Assembly: GCF_001927245.1 (NCBI RefSeq)
Contig: NZ_MJUX01000002.1
Coordinates: 186,001-250,000 of the forward strand
DNA from: Acuticoccus yangtzensis
GTDB lineage: Bacteria > Pseudomonadota > Alphaproteobacteria > Rhizobiales > Amorphaceae
Direction of reading: 5' to 3'
DNA length: 64,000 bases
The stretch's first letter is position 1; the number at the start of each line of letters is the position of its first letter. Of the stretch, positions 47,208-55,189 are shown piece after piece. Position numbers and translations under genes: made by a program. Under the pieces are notes generated by a model. It did not search any database. It had not been told where the DNA came from and saw only the letters and a list, made by a program, of their open reading frames with translations.

Positions 47208-48197
47208 ATGCCTGATCGATCGGCTTTCGCGCTCTCGTCCTCCTCACGCGCGCAGGGGCAGCGCGATGAACTGATCCGCCGTGGCCTGCGCCTGCCGCAA
47301 CTCCGCCTCCTGGTGGCGCTGTGCGACACGGGACAGGTCTCCGGCGCGGCGGCGCAGATGGCGATGACACAGCCCGCCGCCTCCCGCCTCCTCGCCGAAC
47401 TGGAACGCACCGTCGAGGCGCGGCTTTATGATCGGCATCCGCGCGGCATCAGCCTCACCCCTGCCGGGGAGGCGCTGGCCGCCCGCGCGCGCGACGTTCT
47501 CTACCGGCTCGACCAGGCGCACGAGGAGATTGCAGCCCTCACCAGCGGCGTGCGCGGTCCGGTGCGCATCGGCTCGGTGACAGGCCCCGCGGTGGAGATC
47601 GTTCTGCCGGTGGTCCGCCAGCTGAGGGCCGACTATCCCGAGATCCAGCTCTCCATCGAGGTCGGCACCAGCGACAAGCTGGCCGATTCCGCACTCGCCG
47701 GGAACCTCGACTTCTACATCGGCAGGGTACCGGACGGTGTGGACCCGCGCCCGTTCACGCTGGAGGAGATCGCGCCCGAGCCGGTCGCCCTGGTGCTGCG
47801 TTACGGCCACCCTCTTCTGGCGCGGGACGACGTCACCATCGCCGACTGCCTGGCGTTCGACTGGGTGATGCAGCCCGAAGGGTCGGTGCTGCGGCGCACG
47901 ATGGAAGATTATCTGATGAAGAGCGGCTTTCGTCCGCCGCAGCATGTGGTGGCGACGGCGTCCATGCTGATGACCCTCGCCATCGTCTGCGAGACCGACG
48001 CGATTGCGCCCATGGCCCAGTCGGCGGCCAATTTTTATGCATCGGAGCAGGCGTTCGGCGGGCGCATCCGCCGGCTCGGCGTGGCCGAGGACATGGTGGT
48101 GGCGCCCTTCTCCCTCGTCGGCCTGCGGGACAGGGAGCACTCCCCGGCAATCCTGCGCGTGCTGGACCTGATCCGCGGCAAATTTCGGCGCGCCTGA
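47208..48197 (+). CDS. gbpR: LysR-family regulator, GbpR-like (galactose-binding protein regulator)
   Basis: 329 residues from ATG 47208 (MPDRSAFAL); the open frame upstream runs through the divergent chvE promoter and is not coding. N-terminal helix-turn-helix: LRLPQLRLLVALCDTGQVSGAAAQMAMTQPAASR, read in two halves about residue 35. The substrate-binding domain starts near PVRIGSVTGPAVEIVLP. GbpR controls chvE in Agrobacterium in response to arabinose or galactose, and the same divergent pairing is seen here. Confidence 0.85.
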   Translation: MPDRSAFALSSSSRAQGQRDELIRRGLRLPQLRLLVALCDTGQVSGAAAQMAMTQPAASRLLAELERTVEARLYDRHPRGISLTPAGEALAARARDVLYRLDQAHEEIAALTSGVRGPVRIGSVTGPAVEIVLPVVRQLRADYPEIQLSIEVGTSDKLADSALAGNLDFYIGRVPDGVDPRPFTLEEIAPEPVALVLRYGHPLLARDDVTIADCLAFDWVMQPEGSVLRRTMEDYLMKSGFRPPQHVVATASMLMTLAIVCETDAIAPMAQSAANFYASEQAFGGRIRRLGVAEDMVVAPFSLVGLRDREHSPAILRVLDLIRGKFRRA

Positions 48198-48314
48198 CTC
48201 CGGCGCGCACCAAGCGGCGGGAGCGTGACGGGCGTCACTGCCGAAATCCTCGACCAGCCCGATCTTCTGGATGTCGGCGGGACACACCGCCTCAGCCCAG
48301 AAGGAAACGCCAAC

Positions 48315-48641
48315 ATGAAGTCCATCGTCGCCATTTTCACGGCTGCCGCCATCGCCACCACAGCAATCGCCGCCACCGGGACGGCCCAGGCCGCGCCGCT
48401 CACCGCCCCCTCCGTTGTCCAAATGCAAGACAGCGCGCCGGCCGTGGAGACCGTCGGCTACCGCCATCGCCGCCGTGTGGCCGCCGGCACCGCCGCGGGC
48501 ATCGCCATCGGCCTCTCGGCGATCGCCATCGGCAGCGCGCTCGCCACCCCTCGCCCGCGCCGCTGCTACATCGAGCGGGTGGAGGTGTGGAGCCCGCGCC
48601 GCCAGGCCTTCATCATCCGCGACCGCGAGGTGTGCCGCTAA
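48315..48641 (+). CDS. Small exported basic protein, function unknown
   Basis: 108 residues from ATG 48315, with AAGGAA eight bases upstream. A signal peptide ends in AQAAP (about residue 27). After a short linker there is GYRHRRRVAAGTAAGIAIGLSAIAIG, a glycine-zipper-like hydrophobic segment (split here at residue 60), then a basic tail with two cysteines (RRCYIERV, REVCR). Such YMGG/Rcs-like envelope proteins are frequent in Hyphomicrobiales. It ends in a strong hairpin. Confidence 0.7.
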   Translation: MKSIVAIFTAAAIATTAIAATGTAQAAPLTAPSVVQMQDSAPAVETVGYRHRRRVAAGTAAGIAIGLSAIAIGSALATPRPRRCYIERVEVWSPRRQAFIIRDREVCR

Positions 48642-48650
48642 GGCCGCCGA

Positions 48651-48674
48651 GAGCCGCCCCCGCCGGGGCGGCTC
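48651..48674 (+). terminator. Stem-loop after the small exported protein gene
   Basis: GAGCCGCCCC (48651-48660) and GGGGCGGCTC (48665-48674) make a perfect 10-bp stem with the tetraloop CGCC, 10 bases after the stop. No T-run follows. Likely a terminator or 3'-end stabiliser. Confidence 0.7.
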
Positions 48675-48702
48675 GTCACGTCTCCCGGCAGCCCACGGCC
48701 GC

Positions 48703-48730
48703 GCACCCTGTCGGCAGGCTGACAGGGTGC
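48703..48730. other. Second perfect hairpin before the glycosyltransferase gene
   Basis: GCACCCTGTC (48703-48712) and GACAGGGTGC (48721-48730), 10 bp with an 8-base loop, lie 57 bases before the start of the GT-C gene. It may be a second terminator, an operator dyad, or a leader structure. Confidence 0.55.
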
Positions 48731-48786
48731 CACGGGTTGACGTTTTCCCTCCATTCCGGTTCGTCACCCGCGGACCGGAGAGCATC

Positions 48787-50220
48787 ATGGACAACCCACC
48801 CGCAGCCGGCCGCGCGACCCCCGCCGGGGCATGGTGCGCAGCCGCCGCGATCCTTCTCTACGTCGCCCTTCTCATGGGCGTGCGGCTCGGCCTGTCGCCG
48901 TTCCTGGAGATCGACGAGGCGCAATTTGTCGGCGCCGTGGACCTGAGGCTGGTCTACGCCAACTCCCATCCGCCGCTCTATAACTGGCTGGTCCGCGGCG
49001 CGCTGGAGCTGTCCGGCGGCCACTGGGCCATCGCCGTCACCGCGGTGAAGGGCGTGCTCCTCGCCGCCACCTACCTCCTCGTCTTCGACGCGGCGCGGCG
49101 CCTCGGCGGCCTCACCACCGGCCTTCTCGCCGTCGCGCTGATGGCGTTCATGCCGCAGATCTCGTGGATGTCGGCGCATACCCTCGCCCACTCCGTCCTC
49201 GTCATGGCGGCGGCGGCGGGCGTGGTGAACGGCGTCGTGCGGCTCGCCACCGGGCCACGCTGGAGCGCGTTCGTCATCATCGGTCTCGCGACGGCGGTGG
49301 GCGCGCTCGCCAAGGCCAACATCTTCATCCTCGTCATCCCCATGGCGCTCGCCATGCTCACCGACCGCTTCTGGACGCAGCGCCTCGCCTCCCTGTGGGC
49401 GATGGCGGTGCCGCTGATCGTCGGCGTCCTCGCCGGACCGGCCGTATGGGCGATGAGCCAGGCGCTGCAAAGCTCCACCGAGCGCATCGAGAAGCTCTAC
49501 CGCGTCGGCCCCTTCGCCCCGTTCGACGTTCCCGTGCTCGGGCTGGACGGCCTCATCTCCCTCGCGGTCGCCTTCATCGCCTCCGCCGGCATCGTCGCCG
49601 CGCTCACGCTCTGCTACGGCCGCCGCACCCCGGCGCTGGACGAGGCGGCCGGGGCCGTGCGCCGGCTCCTGTGGCGCACCCTCGCCCTTGCCCTCGGCCT
49701 CAGCGCCGCCGCCATCTTCGCCACCGACATCTCGTCCGTCCACGAGCGCTATCTGACGCCGGTGCTGATGCCGCTGCCGGTGGTCGCCGCGCTGCATCTG
49801 GCGCCGTGGCGGCCGTGGCGGATCATCGGCGTCGCGGCGGCGATCTTTCTCGCCGTCCCCATCGGCATGAGCGCGATGAAGGCGTTCGACAACCACCGCT
49901 TCGCCCGGCCCTACGACGTGCTTGCGGCGGTGATCCTGCCGCATGTTCCGGGAGACCGGGTGTCCATCGCCGCGGGGCGCGAGTCGCTGGCCGCCAACAT
50001 GGCGATCGCCTTCCAGCGCGCCGGGCGTCAGGCCTGGGTCGAGAAGGACCGCCACGCCCCGATGACCCCTCATGGCCTCGACCTCGAGCCCGGCGAGGGC
50101 GACCCCGTGCCGCCGCGCCCCGGCTTCTGCGCCCTGGAGTCCCTCACCGTCACCGCGCCGATGCAGAACCAGATGGGCCGGCCGATGACCGTCCGCGCCA
50201 CGGTGTCCGAACGCTGCTAG
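48787..50220 (+). CDS. GT-C fold glycosyltransferase, PMT/ArnT-like (GT39/GT83 group)
   Basis: 477 residues from ATG 48787, with GGAGAG upstream. About ten membrane helices. The first periplasmic loop carries the acidic metal/active-site motif FLEIDEAQFVGAVDLRL followed by NSHPPLYNWL, as in ArnT and mannosyltransferases that use polyprenyl-phosphate sugars. A soluble C-terminal part (about 385-477) has two Cys. It probably adds a sugar to an envelope lipid, protein or polysaccharide on the periplasmic face. No other glycan genes adjoin it. Confidence 0.82.
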   Translation: MDNPPAAGRATPAGAWCAAAAILLYVALLMGVRLGLSPFLEIDEAQFVGAVDLRLVYANSHPPLYNWLVRGALELSGGHWAIAVTAVKGVLLAATYLLVFDAARRLGGLTTGLLAVALMAFMPQISWMSAHTLAHSVLVMAAAAGVVNGVVRLATGPRWSAFVIIGLATAVGALAKANIFILVIPMALAMLTDRFWTQRLASLWAMAVPLIVGVLAGPAVWAMSQALQSSTERIEKLYRVGPFAPFDVPVLGLDGLISLAVAFIASAGIVAALTLCYGRRTPALDEAAGAVRRLLWRTLALALGLSAAAIFATDISSVHERYLTPVLMPLPVVAALHLAPWRPWRIIGVAAAIFLAVPIGMSAMKAFDNHRFARPYDVLAAVILPHVPGDRVSIAAGRESLAANMAIAFQRAGRQAWVEKDRHAPMTPHGLDLEPGEGDPVPPRPGFCALESLTVTAPMQNQMGRPMTVRATVSERC

Positions 50221-50288
50221 AGCCCGCGCGGATGAGATCGGCGCGTCGTCAATCCGGCGAAGGGGCATCGCGGGACATCGGCGCCGCC

Positions 50289-51197
50289 TTATGACGCGAC
50301 GAGCGCCCGCAGCCGTGCAGACAGCGTGTCGCGCACCGCCGAAAGTCCCTTGTAGGCCAGTTGGGCGGGGTCCAGCCGGTCGATCTGATCGGCGAGGCTC
50401 CAGGCGAGGTGCCGCCCGTCCGGATGCCGCGCGAAGGCTTCCACCGGGTCCACCATCACCTTGATCGTGAAGAGGAGGTCGCCGGTCCGAAGGCGCCGCA
50501 GCGTCTGCCGCTCGACCCGCACCAGCGTGTCGGCAACCCGCTCGGCAGGCGGGCGCACGTGCTTGTCGGCCGGGATCGCCAGCCCGCCGCCGAACTGCAC
50601 CGACCAGTTCAGCCGCCAGACTGGCTGATCCACCACGAGATTGTCGAAGATCCGGGCGACACGTCGCGCCATCGGCCCCTCCCAGCCGGGCACGGAGCGA
50701 TGGATCGCGTCCATCGGCTGGCCGAACTTTTCAGGCAGAAGCCACGCCGAGGGAAAGGCGACCACCCCCGCCGCGAGGTGCCACGCGTCCGCGCCGCGCC
50801 GCATGATGACGAGATCGTCCGGCACCATCATCGCCGCGGCGGCAAGGGGGGAGGCCGCGAGGGGTGTCCCATCCGCCAGCGCCGCCGGAGGCGCCACCGG
50901 GAAGAGCGGCACGCCCTGGCGGGTCAGATCACCGCCGATCAGGCCGTGCACCTCCGCGGCCGCCTCGTCCGTTCCCGGCATGATGCACACCGCGGCGGGA
51001 TCGGTCGCCAGGATCGCGGCCTTCTCGGTAAGGTCCGCCTCGCGCCGCGGGTCCAGTTCCAGCCAGTCCTCCAGGGCGATGGGGGACATGGCGATCGAGA
51101 AGGGCCGCTTGCCGTCGGCCCACGGCGTGTGCCGCAACGGCGCGCCTCGTTCTTCCATGTCGGCTGGGTGGCTCGTCAGGTCGGATGCGTTGGCCAT
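50289..51197 (-). CDS. DUF3445 protein, haem-dependent oxidative N-demethylase-like
   Basis: 302 residues from ATG 51197 (MANASDLTS). Matches the DUF3445 family, whose known member is the haem subunit of dimethylamine monooxygenase-type oxidative N-demethylase. Family marks are FSIAMSPIALEDWLELD near residue 35 (divided by the PI pair), FPSAWLLPEKFGQPMDAIHRSVPG with the conserved His likely to ligate haem, and RVERQTLRRL. The other dmm-type subunits are absent here, so partners and substrate are unknown. Stands between the GT-C gene and oligoendopeptidase F. Confidence 0.78.
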   Translation of the reverse strand: MANASDLTSHPADMEERGAPLRHTPWADGKRPFSIAMSPIALEDWLELDPRREADLTEKAAILATDPAAVCIMPGTDEAAAEVHGLIGGDLTRQGVPLFPVAPPAALADGTPLAASPLAAAAMMVPDDLVIMRRGADAWHLAAGVVAFPSAWLLPEKFGQPMDAIHRSVPGWEGPMARRVARIFDNLVVDQPVWRLNWSVQFGGGLAIPADKHVRPPAERVADTLVRVERQTLRRLRTGDLLFTIKVMVDPVEAFARHPDGRHLAWSLADQIDRLDPAQLAYKGLSAVRDTLSARLRALVAS

Positions 51198-51302
51198 CGT
51201 CGCCCACAATCGGATCGGTGGAAGGGGGTCGAAAGGGAGGAACCGCCGGCGCGCTTGCCGGCGGTTTTCCCGTTCGCGTCTCGTGTATCGAGGCCGGCGG
51301 GG

Positions 51303-53165
51303 TCAGCCCGCGGCCTTGTCCGCCGCAGCAAGCTCGTCGATCAGTCCTTCGATCACCGCGAGGCCCGTCTGCCAGAAGGCGGGGTCCCGCGCGTCCAGGC
51401 CGAACGGCGCCAGAAGCTCCGAGTGGTGCTTCGTCCCGCCCGCCGACAGGAGCGCGAAATACTTGTCCTGGAACCCCGCCGGCTCGCGCTCGTAGACGCC
51501 GTAGAGCGAGTTCACCAGGCAGTCCCCGAACGCGTAGGCGTAGACATAGAAGGGCGCGTTGATGAAGTGCGGGATGTAGGACCAGAAGATCTCGTACCCG
51601 TCCTGCAGCCGCACCGAAGGGCCGAGCGAGTCGCGCGACACCTGCATCCAGATCTCGCCGAGCTTCTCGGCCGTCAGCTCACCTTCACGCCGGGCGATGT
51701 GAACGTGGCGCTCGAACTCGTAGAAGGCGATCTGGCGGACGACCGTGTTCAGCATGTCCTCCACCTTGGAGGCCAGCATCACCCGGCGGGTACGCGCGTC
51801 CGGCGCCTCGGCGAGAAGCTGGCGGAACGTCAGCATCTCGCCGAACACGGAGGCGGTTTCGGCCAAGGTGAGCGGCGTCGGCGCCATCAGCGCGCCGTTC
51901 GGCCCGGCGAGGATCTGGTGGACGCCGTGGCCCAGCTCGTGCGCCAACGTCATCACATCGCGCGAGCGGCCCTGGTAATTCAGGAGCACGTAAGGATGCG
52001 CGGACGGCACCGTCGGATGCGCGAAGGCACCCGGTGCCTTGCCGGGGCGCACCGGCGCGTCGATCCACGGATTGTCGAAGAAGCGCCCCGCCAGCTCGGC
52101 GAGCTTCGGCGAGAAGCCGCCGAACGAGGTCATCACCGTCTTCTGCGCGTCGTCCCAGGAGATGGTGCGGTCGTCCGCCTCCGGCAGCGGGGCGTTGCGG
52201 TCCCAGGTGTCGAGCGCGTCCTTGCCGAACCACTTCGCCTTCATCGCATAATAACGGTGTGACAGGCGCGGATAGGCCGAGGTGACGGCCGACACCAGCG
52301 CGTCCACCACCTCGGTCTCGACCCGGTTGGCGAGGTGGCGCGAAGCGGCGACGTCGCCGAACCCGCGCCAGCGGTCGGACACTTCCTTGTCCTTCGCCAG
52401 CGTGTTGGTGATCAGCGTGAAGGTGCGCTCCTCGCTCTTCAGCGCCTGGCCGATGCCGATGGAGGCCGCCTTCCTCACCGCCTCCTTGGGGTCGAGCAGG
52501 CGGTTCAGCGCCTCTTCCAGCGTCACCTTCGTGTCGCTGCCGGCCAGCTCCACGCGCAGGCTGGCGATGGTATCGTCGAACAGCCGCGTCCACGCGGTGC
52601 GCGAGGAGGCCGACTTGTCGAGAAAGAGGCGCTCGATCTCGTCCGACAACTGGTGCGGCCGCTCCTTGCGCAGGTCCTCGATATAAGGCCGGTAGTGCGC
52701 CGCGGGGGGGTCGGCGAGCGCGCCGGCCATCACCTCGTCGCCGATCCGGTTCAGTTCCAGATTGAAGAAGAGAAGGTGGCTCGCGAGCCGGGTGAGCTTG
52801 TCCGACACGTCGCCATAGGTCTTGGCGTACAAGGGGTTGGTGGTGTCGGTCGCGTAGAGCAGGCCCGCGAAAGAGGCGATGCGCCCGGCCCGGTCCTCCA
52901 GCGTCTCGTAGGTCTTCAGCATCGCGGCCAGCGCGGCGCCGCCCTTCGGCCCGGACAGCGTCTCGGCGAGCCGGCCTTTGGTGGCCGCCTCGAACGCGGC
53001 GGCATCCTCGCCGAGGCTCGCGATGTCGGCGGCAAGCTTAGGATCGTCCGGCCCGTTATAGAAGTCGCCGAGGTCCCATTCCGGCAGCCCCTCCAGAGGG
53101 GCGCCGGACGCCCCGCGCTCGGCGGTCTCGTGTGGCAAATATGCGCGTGTGGCGGTCAAACTCAT
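51303..53165 (-). CDS. pepF: Oligoendopeptidase F (M3B family)
   Basis: 620 residues from ATG 53165; the TTG at 53168 is less likely. The zinc motif HEXXH is LAHELGHGVHQ and the third ligand Glu lies in ETASVFGEML. The N-terminal helical half (about 30-330) closes over the cleft. It degrades peptides of about 7-17 residues in the cytoplasm. It diverges from the L,D-transpeptidase gene over 112 bases. Confidence 0.93.
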   Translation of the reverse strand: MSLTATRAYLPHETAERGASGAPLEGLPEWDLGDFYNGPDDPKLAADIASLGEDAAAFEAATKGRLAETLSGPKGGAALAAMLKTYETLEDRAGRIASFAGLLYATDTTNPLYAKTYGDVSDKLTRLASHLLFFNLELNRIGDEVMAGALADPPAAHYRPYIEDLRKERPHQLSDEIERLFLDKSASSRTAWTRLFDDTIASLRVELAGSDTKVTLEEALNRLLDPKEAVRKAASIGIGQALKSEERTFTLITNTLAKDKEVSDRWRGFGDVAASRHLANRVETEVVDALVSAVTSAYPRLSHRYYAMKAKWFGKDALDTWDRNAPLPEADDRTISWDDAQKTVMTSFGGFSPKLAELAGRFFDNPWIDAPVRPGKAPGAFAHPTVPSAHPYVLLNYQGRSRDVMTLAHELGHGVHQILAGPNGALMAPTPLTLAETASVFGEMLTFRQLLAEAPDARTRRVMLASKVEDMLNTVVRQIAFYEFERHVHIARREGELTAEKLGEIWMQVSRDSLGPSVRLQDGYEIFWSYIPHFINAPFYVYAYAFGDCLVNSLYGVYEREPAGFQDKYFALLSAGGTKHHSELLAPFGLDARDPAFWQTGLAVIEGLIDELAAADKAAG

Positions 53166-53277
53166 CAATGCGGGCCTTCAAGGGTACGTGATGACGCTCT
53201 CGGACGGGAGAACGCGATGTTATCTCATCAGACTTCAGATGGCCCCTCGGTTTGAGTGTGAAAGGGCGCACCCCGCA

Positions 53278-54960
53278 ATGACACGTCCGGCCCCTCTCTG
53301 GCGACCCGTGCGGTTCGCCTTTGCGATGCTTCTTCCGCTGTCCCTCGGTCTCCCGCTCGCCGCCGCCTTCACCGCAGGTCCCGCCGCCGCCGAGGTGCCG
53401 ATCCCGCGCCTGTCGCCCAACACGCTGCGAATTCTCCCGTCCACGGTTCCCGCGGCCAGCATCGCGCCAGGGGCCGACACCTTCGAGGCGATGGCCGCGC
53501 CCGCCACCGTTGCGCCCTCCACCATCGAAGTGGCGATCGCCCGCGAGGTCGATACCGACGTGTGGAAGTCGGTCGCCGAACTCTACCGCCTGCGCCGGTA
53601 CGAACCGGTGTGGACCGAGACGCGGGCCGCGACCCTGCGCGCCCGGCTCGCCGAGGCGGCCTATGACGGCCTCGACCCCGCCGACTATGCCGTTCCGGAG
53701 TTCGGCGACAGCATTGCCGAGCGCGCCCGCGAGGACGTGGCGCTCACCGAGGCGGCCCTGCGCTATGCCCGCCACGCCCATTCCGGCCGCATCAAGCCGG
53801 CCGACGTGTCGCGCATCATGACGATGCACCCGCCGCAGTTGAAGGAGCTGCGCTTCCTCGTCCGCCTGTCGCGCGCCGAGGACGTCGCCAAGACGCTGGA
53901 GAGCGTCCACCCGCAGCACGCCCAATATCAGCGGCTTCGTACCGCTCTGCGCAGGCTGATCGACGAGGGTGCGGAGCGTCCTCCCGTCGTCGGCGCAGGT
54001 CCGGCGCTGAAGACCGGCGTCCATGACCTGCGCGTCGCCGTCCTGCGCACCCGCATCGGCGCCCCGGCCGCCGACGGCACCCCGGCCGAGCTGTTCGACG
54101 CAAGCCTCGCCACCGCCGTCGCCGCCTGGCAGCGCGACAACGGCCTCGGCGCGGACGGCATCGTCGGCCCGCGCAGCCTCGCGGTGCTGGACGGCGTGCA
54201 CGCCGCCGCCGACAAGGACGCGATCATCTCCAACATGGAGCGCTGGCGGTGGATGCCGCGCTGGCTGGGACTTCACCACGTCTACGTCAACGTGCCGGCT
54301 TACCGTGTGCAGGTGGTCGACGCGGGCGAGCCGACCTATACCGGCCGCGTCGTCGTCGGCACCCCGTCCAACCCGACGCCGATCTTCTCCGACGAGATCG
54401 AGCACGTCGTCGTGAACCCTTATTGGAACGTCCCCTACTCGATCGCCAAGAACGAGATGCTGAGCGGGATCCGCGCCAATCCGTCCGGCTACATGGCCCG
54501 CGGCAACTACGAGGTCGTCTTCAACGGCCGCGTGGTGAACCCCGCCACGGTGAACTGGAACGAGGACACGCTGCGCCGCGTGCGCATCCGCGAGAAGCCG
54601 GGCCGCGGCAACGCCCTGGGCTCGGTCAAATTCCTGTTCCCGAACGAGCATGCGGTCTACCTGCACGACACGCCGTCCAAGCACCTCTTCAGCCGCGACC
54701 GGCGCGCCTACAGCCATGGCTGCGTGCGGGTGGAGGACCCGTTCGACTTCGCCGCCGCGCTGCTCGCGCGGGAGCCGAAGCTGTCCGGTCCCGGCATCCA
54801 GCGGCTCGTCGGCGGCGACCAGAAGTGGCTGAACACCGAGACGCACATCCCGGTCCATCTCGCCTACTTCACCCGCGAAGTGACCGACACCGGGCGCCTG
54901 GTGATCCTGGACGACGTGTACGGATTCGACGCCCGCACGCAGCGCAAGCTGGGCCTTTGA
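53278..54960 (+). CDS. L,D-transpeptidase (YcbB/ScfA-like) with peptidoglycan-binding domain
   Basis: 560 residues from ATG 53278 (MTRPAPLWR), with AAGGG about 12 bases upstream. Signal peptide ends PAAAE near residue 40. A peptidoglycan-binding helical domain lies around 250-310 (AVAAWQRDNGLGADGIVGPRS read in parts). The YkuD catalytic domain follows with HxxGC motif SHGCVRVEDPF: His480, Cys482. It forms 3-3 crosslinks in the cell wall or attaches proteins to it. A DUF882 peptidase gene follows after 229 bases. Confidence 0.92.
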   Translation: MTRPAPLWRPVRFAFAMLLPLSLGLPLAAAFTAGPAAAEVPIPRLSPNTLRILPSTVPAASIAPGADTFEAMAAPATVAPSTIEVAIAREVDTDVWKSVAELYRLRRYEPVWTETRAATLRARLAEAAYDGLDPADYAVPEFGDSIAERAREDVALTEAALRYARHAHSGRIKPADVSRIMTMHPPQLKELRFLVRLSRAEDVAKTLESVHPQHAQYQRLRTALRRLIDEGAERPPVVGAGPALKTGVHDLRVAVLRTRIGAPAADGTPAELFDASLATAVAAWQRDNGLGADGIVGPRSLAVLDGVHAAADKDAIISNMERWRWMPRWLGLHHVYVNVPAYRVQVVDAGEPTYTGRVVVGTPSNPTPIFSDEIEHVVVNPYWNVPYSIAKNEMLSGIRANPSGYMARGNYEVVFNGRVVNPATVNWNEDTLRRVRIREKPGRGNALGSVKFLFPNEHAVYLHDTPSKHLFSRDRRAYSHGCVRVEDPFDFAAALLAREPKLSGPGIQRLVGGDQKWLNTETHIPVHLAYFTREVTDTGRLVILDDVYGFDARTQRKLGL

Positions 54961-55189
54961 AATGGTCCACAGCCATGCGCTGCCGGGCGGCATATGGTGA
55001 AAAACTGTGTTCTAACGGCCACACCGCGAGGTGGTGACATAACGGCTCTTCCGAAGTTCGCCGCAATTCGTTAAGCCTCCAGCAAGCGTTGGGTCTTAAT
55101 TCCGAACAGCTACGTCGAATTCCGGCGTATCCCTGATGTGTCCGACAGGGGGCGGCCGCTTGACACGCCAACGAGTCCAGAGTTCCGCC

